From assembly GCF_014633365.1 (NCBI RefSeq), contig NC_068338.1:52215716-52279715 (forward strand): a stretch of DNA of 64,000 nt, written 5' to 3'. Position numbers and translations under genes: made by a program. Within the stretch, counting starts at the first letter, position 1. The number at the start of each line of letters is the position of its first letter. The DNA comes from Diospyros lotus (Eukaryota > Streptophyta > Magnoliopsida > Ericales > Ebenaceae). The notes under the pieces were generated by a model that worked only from the letters and a program-made list of their open reading frames with translations, was not told the origin of the DNA and made no database searches. Positions 21,100-34,700 of this stretch are shown here, piece by piece.

Positions 21100-21560
21100 T
21101 TTATTATTATTATTAAAATATAATAATAAATTTATAACCACCCGAGAGTGTTCATATTTAGACAAGTTTCAGCCAAAAAATAGAAAAGTATTCAAGTAAT
21201 TTGTATATAAATTCTTACATATCTCAATTAGAAAGATTACCTCTTATTTATAGAGATAAAAATTATGAGAAAAAGTGACATCTGAATATTTTAGAATTAA
21301 TTTTTACGAATCTCTAAATAAAGATTTCAAATGTCGGAAACGATCCTCAAGATGATTTTTCAAGAATTATTTTGTCAAAAAGGTCTCGTGGGGCTTTCTT
21401 CTGAGTTTGAGTTCGTTCTACGTGGACGCATCAATATTAAATTATCCTCTAATATTAAGAATTATGTCAAATTAAATTATCCCTCGATGCTAATTTATGT
21501 CACACAGGGGGGTTATACAAATTTCTTAACAAAAATATTTGATGAATGAAGAAGATAATT
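21100..21560. repeat. Dispersed repeat family, copy 2
   Basis: Contains AATAATAAATTTATAACC and CTTATTTATAGAGATAAAAA, matching copy 1. A 72-codon frame at 21331-21549 is inside it and is not supported as a gene. Confidence 0.45.
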
Positions 21561-21814
21561 TTTTAAAAGATAGAGGGTACATATTATAATTTAATAAAAA
21601 TTTAAGGGGTGACGACATTAATTTATTCTTATATTTTGTTGCCGTTGACACTAAAAGTAACTTAATCCCACAAGTGCAACGATACAGACATCACACACGT
21701 CAAATATAAACATAAAAAATGTGTTTGGGGTCACCCAAAGCATGCCATGGGTAAGTGAAACGTAGCCACGTGCAATAGAATATAAATCACGAGCACTCAC
21801 ACAGCATTTAAACT

Positions 21815-22000
21815 TTGTTGCGCGAAGAAAACCCCAACCCACTTTATAAGTTTTTTTTTAGTTATAATGCGCTAAAACGTCTCGGAACATCATTTCGACG
21901 TTTTGCCAATATCTAGACTTTGTTGTACGATGAAAATTCCTACTTTATAGGGGTTTTTTCAGCTATAATGCACAGAAATATCTTTTAAGTTTTGTTTTGA
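21815..22000. repeat. Imperfect tandem duplication, about 110 bp unit
   Basis: Two diverged copies share ACTTTGTTG(C/T), CGA(A/T)GAAAA, CTTTATA, TTTTTT(T/C)AG(T/C)TATAATGC(G/A). Confidence 0.55.
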
Positions 22001-22570
22001 TATTTAAAAAAAAAATTATTTTTAAAATGCCAAATTTTTTTTTGGCATGTTTCTACAATTATAAAAATATTTTAATATTATTTTTATAATATTAAAAAAT
22101 ATCATAAATGCGTTTCTAAGCATTTTCATCCACGAAAAGATTACTTACCGTCTTTATCAAGGTTAAAGACGAAATTTTTTTTGTCTCTAATTCAACATTT
22201 TTAAATGTATTGTTTGTTTTTAAAAATAATTAAAATTTTAAATACATTGTTTATATTATGTTTAACTATTTTTTTAAAATTTATTGTTTGTTTTTAATTA
22301 GTGAGTCACGGTTAATTAATTATAAACCTATGTTTATATTTGTTTGAATGTATTATGAAATTTTTATTTAATTTTTTTATTAAATACCTATTATTTATAA
22401 TTTTTTATATTAAAAATTATATTTATAAAAAAACTCAATGTATTTTTTGTTTATGCATTTTTCTCGAGTTCCTATTTCTTACTTTTTAAAAAAAATATTA
22501 TTTCTTCATTTTTATTTTGTATCATATCTATTTTCTATTTTTATTTCCGTACAATCTAATTTTATAGTCA
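21990..22570. repeat. AT-rich dispersed repeat, copy 1 (second copy at 46370-46790)
   Basis: Shares long stretches with 46370-46790 in the same orientation, including TATATTAAAAATTATATTTA, AAAATTTATTGTTTGTTTTT-type segments and GTACAATCTA/GTACAATTTA near the right end. Presumably a transposon family; no coding sequence. Confidence 0.55.
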
Positions 22571-23067
22571 TTGAAAAGTTTAGTATGTTCACAAACTTGC
22601 ATGAGGTGATAAATTTTGATTGAGTTAAATGTTAGATGCTAACTTTTACATAGTCTTTTATCATCAAAATTCACAATATTTCGACATCACAAAATTATAA
22701 TGATTTTTTAAGGAATTAACGACATTTTTCATAAATTATAAATTTTTTGCTATTTGTAAAGTGTATTTTTTTTTTAAGAGTATATGATAATTTCGTGGAG
22801 AAGTGTTGTTAATTACTTAAAAAAATGCTTATAATTTTGTAAGTGTCAAATATAGTGTTAAAATACAGTATACAAATACCATGATTGTGAGCAACTGAGA
22901 CTCAAAATACCACGTGCTTGACTCTTGCAAGTATGGGGCTAATGTCTCGTAGAATAAGTTTTGATATTCAACTTAATACTCGATGCTTAGCAACAAGCAA
23001 TAAGGTAGAGCATCACAAAAATTAGTGTTTTCCCTACCTTGTTTACCTTCCCAAGGGATTGGTGTTT

Positions 23068-24960
23068 GATGTGTATATGGACCAAATACCAATAAATTAG
23101 GCCCACAAAAGAGATCTCGAGGTAGGTACTAAAGGGAGACTCGAGACACTTCGGTCACCCCAAGGGAGATCTCGAGAGAAGATCTCGAGAGATTAGGGAT
23201 CAAGCACAATACCCCTATTTGGAGAGAAAGCAAATTGTATGTGTCAAGGCAAGTAAACTATAAACGCTTCTAAACAATTTATGATTCAAATGCCAAACTG
23301 TGTTCCTGAGTTAAATACTTGAAATTTTATTATGCTTCTATTAGTGTTATGTGCTTTAATGTTAGATTTAGATGACATCTAGCAAACTTGTTTGAAATGC
23401 ATTAATTGTATTTTTGTATAAATTAATAAGAGACAAAGTTTTCTTCATTCATATTTTCTCTAATCAATTATATAAATGAGTCTCTGGGTCTTTTGCATGA
23501 AAATCTTATTCTCAATGTGTTGAGATTGTGTGACAGGATTATTTGGTAACAGAATATTTTAAACTATTCATAGTCTTTAGATTATTTGAATATGAACTCT
23601 GATTAATAGAGTATGGACTAGTATAGGGGTTACTACCTCGTTCGGTATGGGAATACCAATAAGAGAATGGTATGTCGTGCATTATATGACATGAGATGTT
23701 GCCATTAAACCTGTGGGTAGTTATTGGAGAACAATCAGTTGAATGTAATGTCGATGACTGACTACATGGCATGGTGAATAATGGTTGAATTATCAGGTTG
23801 CGATGGTATGTTGATCTTTAAACTTGATCCGACATGGTTGTTTTGTGTATTAATGTGTAGGACTTGCTAATGAGTCGGATCATCCAATTAAAAGATGTGA
23901 ACGTTGATCTATGTGGTTCCATATTACTGGTATATGAAGACAAGTGTTGAAAATAATATCTATTACTCGTGTCGATATTTGATGAGGTGAATATCTTATG
24001 TGATCTATTATTAATGTGACATGATAGTCTTTGGCCAGTGTAAATTGAAAGTCAAAAAAGGTATTTTCTTATGTGTCATTTAATTACATTAGTGAGGTCT
24101 GACACATAATTATTAAGTTTGTGAGTTTGTCACTCCATAACTTTCGTTAGCAATCAGATAACACATAATTATTGAGTTTGTCACTTCAGTGTCGAAGGTT
24201 GTTAAGATATGCAATGAGCTACGAAGAGAAATACTAGAGCCTATTGTGAGGTACATAGAAACAAGGAATGGAGGGCCAATCATTGAAAAACTTGAAAGTC
24301 TATGATTTAGGATTGCTTCGATCTTAGTCTAAAGAATAAGCACAAAGAAGTGCCAAAGCATATAAAGGTTATGACAACTTGAATTTCTAATGAACCAACG
24401 AGTAATAGAAAATGAGGATTCAATGTGGATGCACGCAATTATCTAGAAAAAGAAAACAATATAAGAATCTTTCAACAAAACAAAGTCTTTCCAAAAGATT
24501 GGATAGCAAACCTTAACTCAATAAGGGAAAGACACCAAGGAGAGAAAAAAAGAAGCAATGAGATGAAAAAGAAAATCCTTTTATTACATTGAAAGCAAAC
24601 AATATATGGAGACAATAAAAAAAAGAAAAGATACATCACAAAAAGTAAAAAACAATCCCAAAAGTCTATGACTCACCCTAGCTAGAAGGAATCTCCACTT
24701 GGGCACAAAAGACTAGAGAAGAGCTTCAAACAAGACTATCACTAAGAAAGGATTAGTAGTAAGCATTTACGGAGAAAGAACTCGGAGACTAATTAATGTG
24801 TATATGGACTAACGTCTATGTCTAATAAATTAGGCTCAATGGGAGACATAGAAGACCATAAGGCAGACCTTGAAGGGAGATCCTGAGAAAGACTCCCCCA
24901 TGGGGTATTCTTGTTATAGACGAGCAAATAGATATCTTCAAACTCTTATTTGCAAATTAC
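23068..24960. repeat. Possible decayed element bounded by diverged direct repeats
   Basis: A segment at about 23068-23230 (ATGTGTATATGGAC, AATAAATTAGGC, AAGGGAGA) recurs in the same orientation at about 24796-24960 (ATGTGTATATGGAC, AATAAATTAGGC, GAAGGGAGATC). The 1.6 kb between them has no long reading frame. It could be an old non-autonomous LTR element; no PBS or target duplication was found. Confidence 0.3.
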
Positions 24961-25458
24961 GTAATGAATAAGAATAAGTCAAATCCCAATTAATATCAAA
25001 ATACCAGAAGTGATTATCTCAAATCTTTTAGCTCAACTATATATAGGTAAACCCTCATTTCACAAAGACAAATCACTTCTTATCGTACATATTCAAAACT
25101 TTTGTAATTTCATTTGTAATTTTTAAAAATCTAACTTAAATATCAAAGTGTTTATAAGAGAAATGACTTGAACCCTTTGACGATTTTTTTTCTTATAGTG
25201 TCTTAAAAGCTTGAAGATGGATTCCACTTATGTATTCAGGCAACAATAATATTTATGTAAATTGACCTTTTATGGATTGAGCCTATTTTCAACAAAAATT
25301 TTATTCATAATTTTTGACTTCCAACGATACTCGACTCATATTTCTTGAATTGTCGATGGGATTATTATTTTGGTGATCTCATATTTCTTGAATTGTCGAC
25401 GGGGTTATTGTTTTGGTGATCAAGGAGATTGTGGCATGCGAAACCTTTCACTTGAGGC
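24961..25458. other. Intergenic, no gene seen
   Basis: AT-rich. A short direct repeat, CTCATATTTCTTGAATTGTC, occurs at about 25336 and 25378, 42 bp apart. Confidence 0.5.
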
Positions 25459-25466
25459 CACGTGTC
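25459..25466 (+). promoter_or_regulatory. G-box/ABRE-type motif upstream of the LEA gene
   Basis: CACGTGTC, about 340 bp before the LEA ATG. This is the core bound by ABF/AREB bZIP factors in ABA-responsive genes, which suits a LEA gene; function is inferred. Confidence 0.45.
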
Positions 25467-25678
25467 ATCTCATGATAAGTTTACAAAAAGTGAGTAGATT
25501 AAGAAGTGTTAGATTTGGGCGTATGATTGGTAGGATGGGGGGCCCTGGTAGGCGTGGATGCACTAGATTATTGCTCCCTAGTAAGGGGTGCGTTTGGAGA
25601 CAGTTGGGCAGCCAATAACACGCCACCCCCCCAACCCCACGGCTTGCTTTTTCTCTAGCTAAATAAACATATATCGCA

Positions 25679-25688
25679 TATAAAAATA
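25679..25688 (+). promoter_or_regulatory. TATA box of the LEA gene
   Basis: TATAAAAATA, about 117 bp upstream of the ATG at 25805, followed by a CT-rich leader. Confidence 0.55.
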
Positions 25689-25804
25689 GGGACCGTTTGG
25701 ACAGAGAGAGAAAGATCAGCCTTCCTTCCTTGCTCCCTTTCTTGTCGGTCGTTGAATCTCATCTGCCCCTCTCTTTCTCTCTCTCTAGACCGGAGTTGTA
25801 TTGT

Positions 25805-28244
25805 ATGGCCGCCAATTCGCAGAACACTCGCGGACTCGTCGGGCTCGGCAAGCGATTCGTCAACCAGATTCGAGTCGGAAGCTCCTCCGATCCAGCTCGC
25901 TCGCCTTCTCTTCCTTTCAGGTACGCAGATTATTTCTCTTTCTAGTGCTTAAAAGGCCCAATCCTTCTTCAGTTTGGCTTGATGATTGTTGATGTAGTTC
26001 TGTGTTGTTCGAGCTTTACCGCTCTGATTTTGTGCTTCTTGCTGCTTATTTGAGCATTCTCTTAACGTGATATCCGTAGATCGCCGTGTTTCTCGCGGCC
26101 AAACTTCATCTCTGATTTCGTTTCACCGGTTTTATCATTTGTCTGCTGCTGATTTTTGTCGTGGTATGGAAATGTTTCTCCTGGATCGCATATTCTGGAA
26201 AACAATCGGTAGAAAATCAATTCATTTCGATTTGTAGGACAAAACATCTTACTGAGAGACTTTCAGTTGCCTGAAAATCAGAGGATAAGAGCAGATTTTA
26301 CATTAATTTAATATGTATCTCATCTGTTTGTTTATGGATGTATCGGTATTTCCGTACAAAGGAGTCGTGCTCGCTGGACGGCTTTAAAATTCGGAGATAT
26401 TGAATTTTCGGGAGTCGGTTTCTAGGGATATTCTCGTAATTGCGAAAGGTTTTTTTTAATTGAACATTTTGTCAAGATGCGTTAAAATGTCAAATGATCG
26501 GATAAGCTCTACGTGTCATTATCGGTGGCCGATTAGGTGCTCTTCTTGGCCCACCTCGCTCCTGAAAGATGGAACTGAATTTGTAGGGTTGTGCTTACTT
26601 TACCCTTTTGAAGCAACATAACATGCCTATTGAGCAGCTGGTTTGAGTTTTTCAATCCAGATCACATGCATGTCATGTGAATTCTTTGTTCTGTATTTTC
26701 GATGCCCAACGCCTCAATCCAATATATCGTGGTTAAAGTTTTTAGTTATTACTTCTCCGTTGATCTATAAAATTTTGTAGGTAGACTTAATTTTGTGAGC
26801 TAATCTCAGAGAGAGAGAGAGATGGTAAGGGGTGGGTTTCTTTGAATTATAGATTAAATCATTAAAATGAGATTTTTTTCCCAAAATTAATATTACTTTG
26901 AAAAAAAATGCCAAAGTACTAATGATGCCAAAACCATTTTTCAAGATAGTATTTAATTTTTTTATATCAATTAACCGCTAATTGAACTAGCGTTGTTTTA
27001 AAAGAACCGTTGGTTTAACTAGCGTTTTACTTAGAAGTAGTCGATAGTTCAACTAACGATTTTCTTTTTAAATAAAAATGAAGAAGATGCATTTCTCAAT
27101 TGGGGGCAAATTTAGTGTAAGTTGAAAATAATATTTTGGGAAATAATTTTGGTTAGCGGTATTTATGGGGAATTTTTTTAAAAGGTGGTATTAAAATTTT
27201 GAAAAATAAAGAGTCTTAAACCGAGGTAGGTAGCTGTTGGCATTTGTGCTTAATTTTTTGTGGGATTCCCTTTTTGCTGGTTATTATTGCTTCCAAAATA
27301 GCGCACCCCCTCCCTCTCCCTCTTTTCTTCTTTTATGGAGGGATCAATTCATTAACTGATCCCCCCTCAATAGGTACCCTTGGCTTTGGTTATATCATAG
27401 GCACAACCACCATTGCCGTTCTTAAGATTTTGATTGAAATCATGCAAGGCAAAACTGGATGTATAGTTTTACTAAGTTGTAATCTAAGCCACCGAATGTA
27501 GCTGCGGTTGCACATGAAATATTGAGAATCTTTCATTTTTTCTTCCATCCCCAGGATTTTTTTTTTTTTTGGGGGGGGGGGGGGGCTGTTTTCCCTTGTC
27601 ATTTATTTTGCTTGCGGCCTCAAGCGAGCGGTAGGTGCGTCAAGCTTCTGTAATCGGCAAGCAATTTCTTTACCACAGCTGAAATGGTTGGCATGGTCGG
27701 TGGGAAGCCTTTGACAGGTCACAGTCCATCCCATGCCCATGGACACTCAAGTTTTGACAATTAACCACCTCATGTGTGAGATTGTATCAAAGGAGTTTCT
27801 CGTACCGGCAGTAGAGAAAACTATTATAAGTACCATCTATACAGGTGTTAGTGAGGCAGATATAATATATATATATATATATATGCGTGTGCGTGTGCGT
27901 GCTTATTATGGATCAAATGTGTGTATGGTATCTGCAGGAGGGCTGTGCATGCGTCAGTGTATGACAAGAACGTGGATGATCAGGTCCGTCCAACCGTGGT
28001 TCCGGATGATCTAATCCAGCCCGAATCCGACAAGTACTGGGCTCCTGACCCGAAAACTGGAGTGTTCGGACCAGCCGCCGAGCACAAGCCATCATCTGCA
28101 GGCATCAAGGAACCCGCAGGCCGCCACTCGGTTGTGAATGGTGTTGGGTCGGACTCGGTGTTGGAGCAGAAGACCTTCTTCCGACCCCTGGAGGACTTGG
28201 AGAAGCCCACCGAGGATTCGGGAATTAATCCTCCCCAACTTTGA
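25805..28244 (+). CDS. Small LEA protein, At5g17165-like
   Basis: Two exons: 25805-25920 and 27938-28244, giving 140 residues. The ATG (MAANSQNTRGLVGLGKRFVN) follows a CT-rich leader. The donor is TTTCAG|GTACGC and the acceptor CTGCAG, with an Arg split in phase 2. The N-terminus is basic and Ser-rich without acidic residues up to D30, suggesting an organelle presequence. The second exon carries the conserved block AVHASVYDKN, then VRPTVVPDDLI, then DKYWAPDPKTGVFGP. The last resembles the W-x-PDP-x-TG motif of the LEA_3/SAG21 group. The rest is hydrophilic and probably disordered. This group is associated with dehydration and oxidative stress; a molecular role is not established. The 2-kb intron holds (TA)n with CGTGTG repeats near 27860-27902 and a T14-G15 tract at 27557-27585. 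The ENH1 gene lies 7 kb to the left, transcribed away from it. Confidence 0.88.
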
Positions 28245-28600
28245 GTGGCAATCATAGCCTAGGCTGCCCTCTCCTCCTCCTCTGATATCCAGGCCAACAG
28301 AGGGCTGCTGGCTCAACTACAACTGCTGCTGCTGCTGCTGCCTGCTCTTCTCTCTCTCACTCTCTCTCTCCATATATATATATATATATATAGCGCCTAG
28401 CTAAGTGTTGTGTAGCTCTTCTCACTTGGTCTTAATATTAGGGGGTTCCAGTACTGTTAAATAAGTGGCTCTCTGTGAGATGAGATAACAGTTTGAAGTT
28501 GTTGTGATACATGCAAATCTTTTGTTGTCAGGCTAATGTACTTCTGGTGGTGGAGCTGTGTGCTGTCTATGTTTGCGGTTTGCCTTAATAATAAAGCATG
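28245..28600 (+). other. LEA 3' UTR region
   Basis: Contains a CTG-repeat (about 28320-28341), CT-rich tracts and (TA)n near 28373-28392. An AATAAA-type signal (AATAATAAAGC) lies near 28586. Confidence 0.45.
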
Positions 28601-28739
28601 TGTTTACTTCTACCATTTCTCTCTTCCCTATGTCTCATTCTTATTCTTTTTCCTTTTCTTTGTTATAATTACAGTAATTTTGCTAAGCTTACCTTTCATT
28701 ACCATTTCATTAATTTTACTCTTTTAGTAAAAAAAAAAA

Positions 28740-31732
28740 AAAAAATTACTCTTACTCTTAAGGTACCTTTTGTATGGAGTCTTAATCATTTTGATCCAGA
28801 TATTTAAAATTTAAAATTTGCATTTTTGTTGAAAGCTCTTTGACTTTATATCCAAATTCAAGATGATTTTGAACTTGAAATACCAATATTTCAAATTTAA
28901 AATGTTTCTATCCAAATTGACTTTTTTTTTTTCCCCAATAATAATTTTAAAATCAGTTCACTTTTTCTCAAAATCAAAAGATAGTTTCTGACTTCATAAT
29001 GAAATGAACCTTGCAGGGCTTGATCCTGAAGGGATAAAAATGGCTACATCATATGTCTTGCTTTGTTCTACCTAGAACATTAATCTTTGGATTGAGGGAA
29101 TGGAGAAGAAAAGGTTTGAAGAAGGAAGAGGGGAAAGGAATCCATCCCCCCTTCTCACATCTTTTTATTATCAATGGTTCAGGAATCAGTTCTCTTCACC
29201 TTTATTTACTGAGTGCATGCTAGCCATGGAACCAGGCTTCACATTCAGGGGAAGTTCTGCCAAGTAAAGACATCAATAGCTTCACATTCAGGGCGAAGTT
29301 CTGCCGAGAAAAGACATCAATAGCATCATAGCATCACATCATTATTTGGGGAAATTGTATGGTTCCTTCAGCTACTAGTATTTTTGCATGATATAAAAGG
29401 TGTAATGTACATCACAAAGAGTTTTATTGTATACCTAAATAGTGTATTTTACAACTATCAGGTAAAGACCTTTCATGCGCGTAATACACCGTTTGTGTTG
29501 TATAATATAGCCTTCGTGTTATGCATCACACCCTTTGCATTGTACAAGGTACCAGTGCCTACAAATAACATAGAATTTCCTTGGGGACAGGCATTTCACA
29601 TACAGCCTTATTTTAACAAATAGGCTGTTTTCACAACTTAAAACCCTTAATTTTCTATCCTGAAAGATCAAATTTTATTGTTGCTACGGACGCTTGCCCT
29701 GAATAGTATGCAACTACCAAGACTTCACCACTACGTCATTCTGTATGAAGTATGAACTTTCTACAGAAAAATTCTATATAAATATCATTTACTTTCACAT
29801 ATTTGCGTCTCTCTTTTCTCACGATGTCTCTCTTTATTCTGCTTAGAACATTATACTGGAGTGGACATGGTTGGAGGGGAATGGCACGGAAAGATTCGTT
29901 TTCCCTACTTCAGCCATGGGATGGTAAAAAGGTTAGTTCCTCTGCTCAGGCCCTCCATCACTGGGTATAAAGTGTTCTGCAGAGCAGGCAAACGTCATTA
30001 ACAAGAAGAAGCTTTTCGTAGGCAGTGAAATGGGCTTAAGGTGAATAAAGCCAACCCGTCATTTCAAAAGGTGAAATGATACCTTGATGCCCTAAACACA
30101 GTCACTATGTCTATTTCTCTTGCATGTATAGGAAGATTCCAGCAAAATAACTTTTTGGAACAGGTGACCCAATCTAGGGCATTGATTGTCTGGAGTAAGA
30201 CTGAAGTAGCCTGGGAGGTCATTATTCAATGTTGGCATACTAGAACTGCCCATTAACATGTTATGGCAAAAGTTTCAAAGTATGAGAAAGTGAATACTTC
30301 TGGCTTTATATGACTTAGCTCCACATAATTGAGCAAGCTTGGCATGTCTATATGAATGAAAACACTTCCAGTTTTTAACTATTCTCACTCGAGCACTGGG
30401 TTAGTTAATAAATTTATGTGACCCATGAGTCACAGAATGATAACCAGATGTCCTGCTCATACTTTATCTGCATGACTTCTTATGATTGACACAGAATAAG
30501 AAAACAAAAACAAAAAGAAACGAGAGAGATGCCACAGCCTCGTTCTACTAGAGAGAGGCAGCGCCCTTGCTGTTCTGGGTGAAAGTGACTAGACTGTCAC
30601 AAAAAAACCCATTATCTGCCTAAAACACACATATCTGGAGAGCAACAAATAAATATAACAAAGTGAACACAATCCTGCAATATCATATACCCATAGACGG
30701 TCATGCTAAAAATAACAACCACCTACAACATTTCATATATAAAAGCAATAAATCTCAAGACTGTGCAACCTAAAAAGGGATAGAAGCTAAACCCAGGTGC
30801 CTTGTTCAGGCAGATAGTTTTATCGAACAAGTTGACAACACTGCAGTTGCAGTTTAATGACCTTCAGGTAGTTTTTTCTTTTACTTTATTGCAGCCATCC
30901 CCTGCAACTATTTAATCGAAAGATTTACTTTCAGAATCCATAGTTGATGAATCAGTTTCCTTCACCTCTAACAATCGTTCTTTCTACTGGCACTGAGTGC
31001 ATATTAGCCACAGGACCAGGGTTTACATTCGGAGATTTGCCAAGGAAAGACTGTTTTAAGGTGTCAGTTTGATGACAGAGGGTATGGAGCAAGTAAACTT
31101 CTATGCCTGGAAAGATGCATGGCATACAAGAGAGCAGCAATACCTTTGACATCTAGCAGATGCTCAATATGCAGTTTGGGCAGCGGAATTGAGATAACCG
31201 TGTCTGGGGGATTCTGGGAGTGCAGCACCTTTCAGCTTCAGTAAAAAACAACCAAGTGCAGGTCCTTCTCACATTCATCATTCAATACTGCAGCCACAAT
31301 GAACAGAACCTAATTAACTTCAATTTCTTAAAACAGATTTAGCACATCTAAAAGTTAATAAGAAAAAAATTTCAATGCAGGTCTATGGGTCCTCTTAATC
31401 TCCAATCCTGAGAACAGAGACTGATAGCTCCCCACTAGGTTTGAGGCCACACAAAGCTCCATGAGAAACATGGAATGAGAAAGTGATTACTAGAAGACCA
31501 AGAATGCAGAAAATCTAGAATGAGATGGAAAACTAAATTTCAAAATCAGAAAATGTAAATGCACTTCAGATATTTGTGTACTGAGAGAGGTCAAATATAA
31601 ATCCTGACCTGATATTCAACAATATCACTAGAATACCTGAAGCATGAGAATTACAAAAACTAGAGGTCCTTTTGGTTATGGTCATATCTGGTGGGAATGC
31701 TTGAGGACTGCAGACCAAGATCCAATCCGCTA
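28740..31732. other. Intergenic, no gene recognised
   Basis: No supported coding sequence. A segment near 29165-29270 resembles 30950-31050 (shared ACTGAGTGCAT, TAGCCA, ACATTC, TTTGCCAAG/TCTGCCAAG), an old dispersed duplication. The part near 31240-31730 probably includes the 3' UTR of the PPR gene to the right. Confidence 0.5.
29236..29322. repeat. Tandem duplication, 43/44 bp unit
   Basis: Two nearly identical copies beginning GCTTCACATTCAGGG and ending AAGACATCAATA (29236-29278 and 29279-29322). Confidence 0.85.
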
Positions 31733-34700
31733 CTAGAAGCATCTCTGTTCAAGGACCATTAATGCAGTTTGCAGTAATTCCCTAGCCCTTCTATCTGGTG
31801 TACATCCAGCAGATTCCATTTCCTTGTATATTTTAGGGACCTGGACAGCAATCCAGAGAAATAAATTGGTTGAAGACTAAGGAAAGACAAGAAAATCAGA
31901 TTCTTGAATTTGAATTATAGTTTATTATTAAACTCGTTTCCAGACTTATGTGTGTATACTTCATTAATGGAGCATCCATCTTAAATGGGATTATGTGCAT
32001 GGTTGAAACATGAATATGGACCAGAAAGGCATGAACAGCTGAGGTTAACTAATATACTCCTCTGATCACCATATTTTTTAACATAGTACTTCAATATTAT
32101 GTTGAATAGAAAATGCATTACTAGCTAGGTAAGAATATTGGACATATTATGTCAGTTTACAATTTATTTTGTCCTCAAAAATAAAATATGCTAAGTTAAA
32201 GACTAATTATTGTTCCATGTAGTTGCATTCCACCATTTGCGAATCCAAGGTTCTTCCTGCAAGAAACACAACTAGACACAGTACTGAATACAATTCAAAG
32301 GGTAATGCAACATTTCAATGGTTAAAGTTGCATATACTACTCAACCAGTAGCCATTTTCAACATTTTGTTTCTTTTGGTAAATTATGAAAACATAAAGAA
32401 GCATAACTAAAAACAGAAAAGGTGACATATGTTACTTGCAAAGAACTAAAATTTATCTAACAAATTCATGCAATATAAATGGAAGAGACGATCCATGTAA
32501 CTTCCAAAGAGTGTTGCTAGTAATATTTGTCACCAAGATAAGGTGTTTGTTGCTGATTATTGGGTTAAGAAAAACACGTGGCACACCTGATCAAACTTCT
32601 TTGCCCTCATAAATGCCTTCATAAGTGTACTGTAGGTAACCACATCAGGACTAAAGCCCTTCAGAAGAATAGGACTATCATTAATCCAAAACTAATTCTG
32701 GGAAAGAATGGAGTATTCTATAACTAAATAAATGAAGAACATGGGGACGTACACTTTCTTTTATAAATTGATAAATGGATAACGCTTCCAAATGCCTACC
32801 AGTGTTACCAAATGCATTGATCAATACATTCAGCATTATAAGGTTTGGCTCTATTCCTTCAACTTCCATGAGCTGAAGGACTTTTACTGTCTGCTCACAT
32901 AATCCCTGTATTGAAATCAGATAATTGAACAAGTTGAATAAGTAGGCATGGAAGCAAAAGCTACTCGCAAAATATTCTTCACTATAACTTCAGGCCGAAT
33001 TTCATAACACAAGCATTGACAACAAAAAAAATAAAAGAAAAAAGTAATAATAATGAGATCCAAATAATTCAGTTGTAAACAGGTTAGAACAACCGAAAAG
33101 CCCAGGATGTTAGCCTTTTGTTAATTCTATCTTTCCCTTCTTGAAAAACCTTACCAGAGGATAGAACTATAATACTAGGGCGCACAACATTAATTAACTA
33201 GATAAGTATATTCACTTTCAAAAGGAAAAAAAAAGAAAGAAAAGTAGCAGGATTTTCAACCTAAAATTAATAAAATCATGGCAACTAACTTGTGCTTCAA
33301 AAGAGTCTTCATCTAACAATTTGAAGGCTCTGTTGTTTAATAAGGTAAGTATTATCTTCACTTTCAAACAAAAATAAATAAATAATTAGCATGATGTTCA
33401 AACAGAAGTAATAAAATCATAGCACCTAAATTGTGTTTCAAAAGAGCCTTCATCTAATGATTTGAACTATTCATCATTGCTGATACAAAAACATCTTCAA
33501 ATCAAACAAGCTTCAGAATGCTTCAAAAACATCTTCATATCAGTTCTTTAAAATTTAAAAAGTCATGTTGTTTCTTCATATCATTTATTTAATGCTTTAA
33601 GTGTGTAACCAGGCAAATAAATTAAAACCTCAGTGCTTAGTCTTGTCTTTTAGAAGCTAATAACATGTTAAACCTCTCAAAGTTGTCATAAATGTCCCAT
33701 CACCAAAGTTTTCCAATGTTTTCAAGGGTAAGGTAGGAGATAAAGCTTAAACCTAATATCCCTACAGAGGTAAAAGGGAACAAGGAACAACCAACTCATC
33801 CCCCACCCCCTAAGAAAAGAAAAGAAAAAAAAAAAAAAGCAAACCAGGAAAGGAGATAGAAAAGACTTATTTTTCAGAATTAAATCCATCCCAGAAATTC
33901 AGCCATGTCGAGAAAGGAATAAAAAAACCTGTTGAGCGTAAGCATTTGCCAAGGCACAAAAGATGCTAGCTGAAAGATTAATGCCTTCCAATTTCAGAGC
34001 ATTTATGCACTCTTCAGCATACTGAAATCTCCCATATTGCCCATAAATGTCAACCAAAACCGCATAGATAATTCCACTCTGCCTATGCCCTCCACATATC
34101 ATATTATCAAAGTTCTTCTTTATAATATCCCAATTTCCCTGCTCCCCCAAATGACTAATGATGGTGATGAAGATCTTCGGATCAGGGTATAGACCTTGTT
34201 CTTGCATCTTTGTAAACAATTCAAGAGCATTAGCAAGATCCCCAAACTTGCAATGCCACTTTATCAATGAATTCCATGTGGTGATGTCAGGTTTTATGCC
34301 TTCACGATGCATTCTTTCAAAGACTTCTAAAGCTTCATCTAGATCCCCGTATTTTCCAAATGTATCGATGATGCTATTGTAAATCCTCTTGTCTGGTGAC
34401 ACCCCCATCTCGCTTATTTCTCTCACCATGTCCATTGCTTTCTTCCACATTCCACTGTCCCTATAAAGCTCAATAACATTGCTGTACACAAAAGAAGTTA
34501 GTTGAAACCCCTCTCGCTTCATCTCATTAATAATTGACCAGGTATCTTTCAAGCGCCCAGCATGGACGTAATAATCTAGGAGCATCTCATATGTTTCTCT
34601 ATTCCTCCCAACACCCATATCATCTATTGCCACTAGAACCTTATCTGCAAGGCTTAAGAGGCCTTTCCTCAAGAAGCCCCTAAGCAAAACATTATACACC

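Noticed and set aside
29384..29623. 79-codon frame with repeated FVLYN/FVLCI/FALYK phrases
   Set aside because: Short repeats give a protein-like look, but no family, splice sites or promoter support it.
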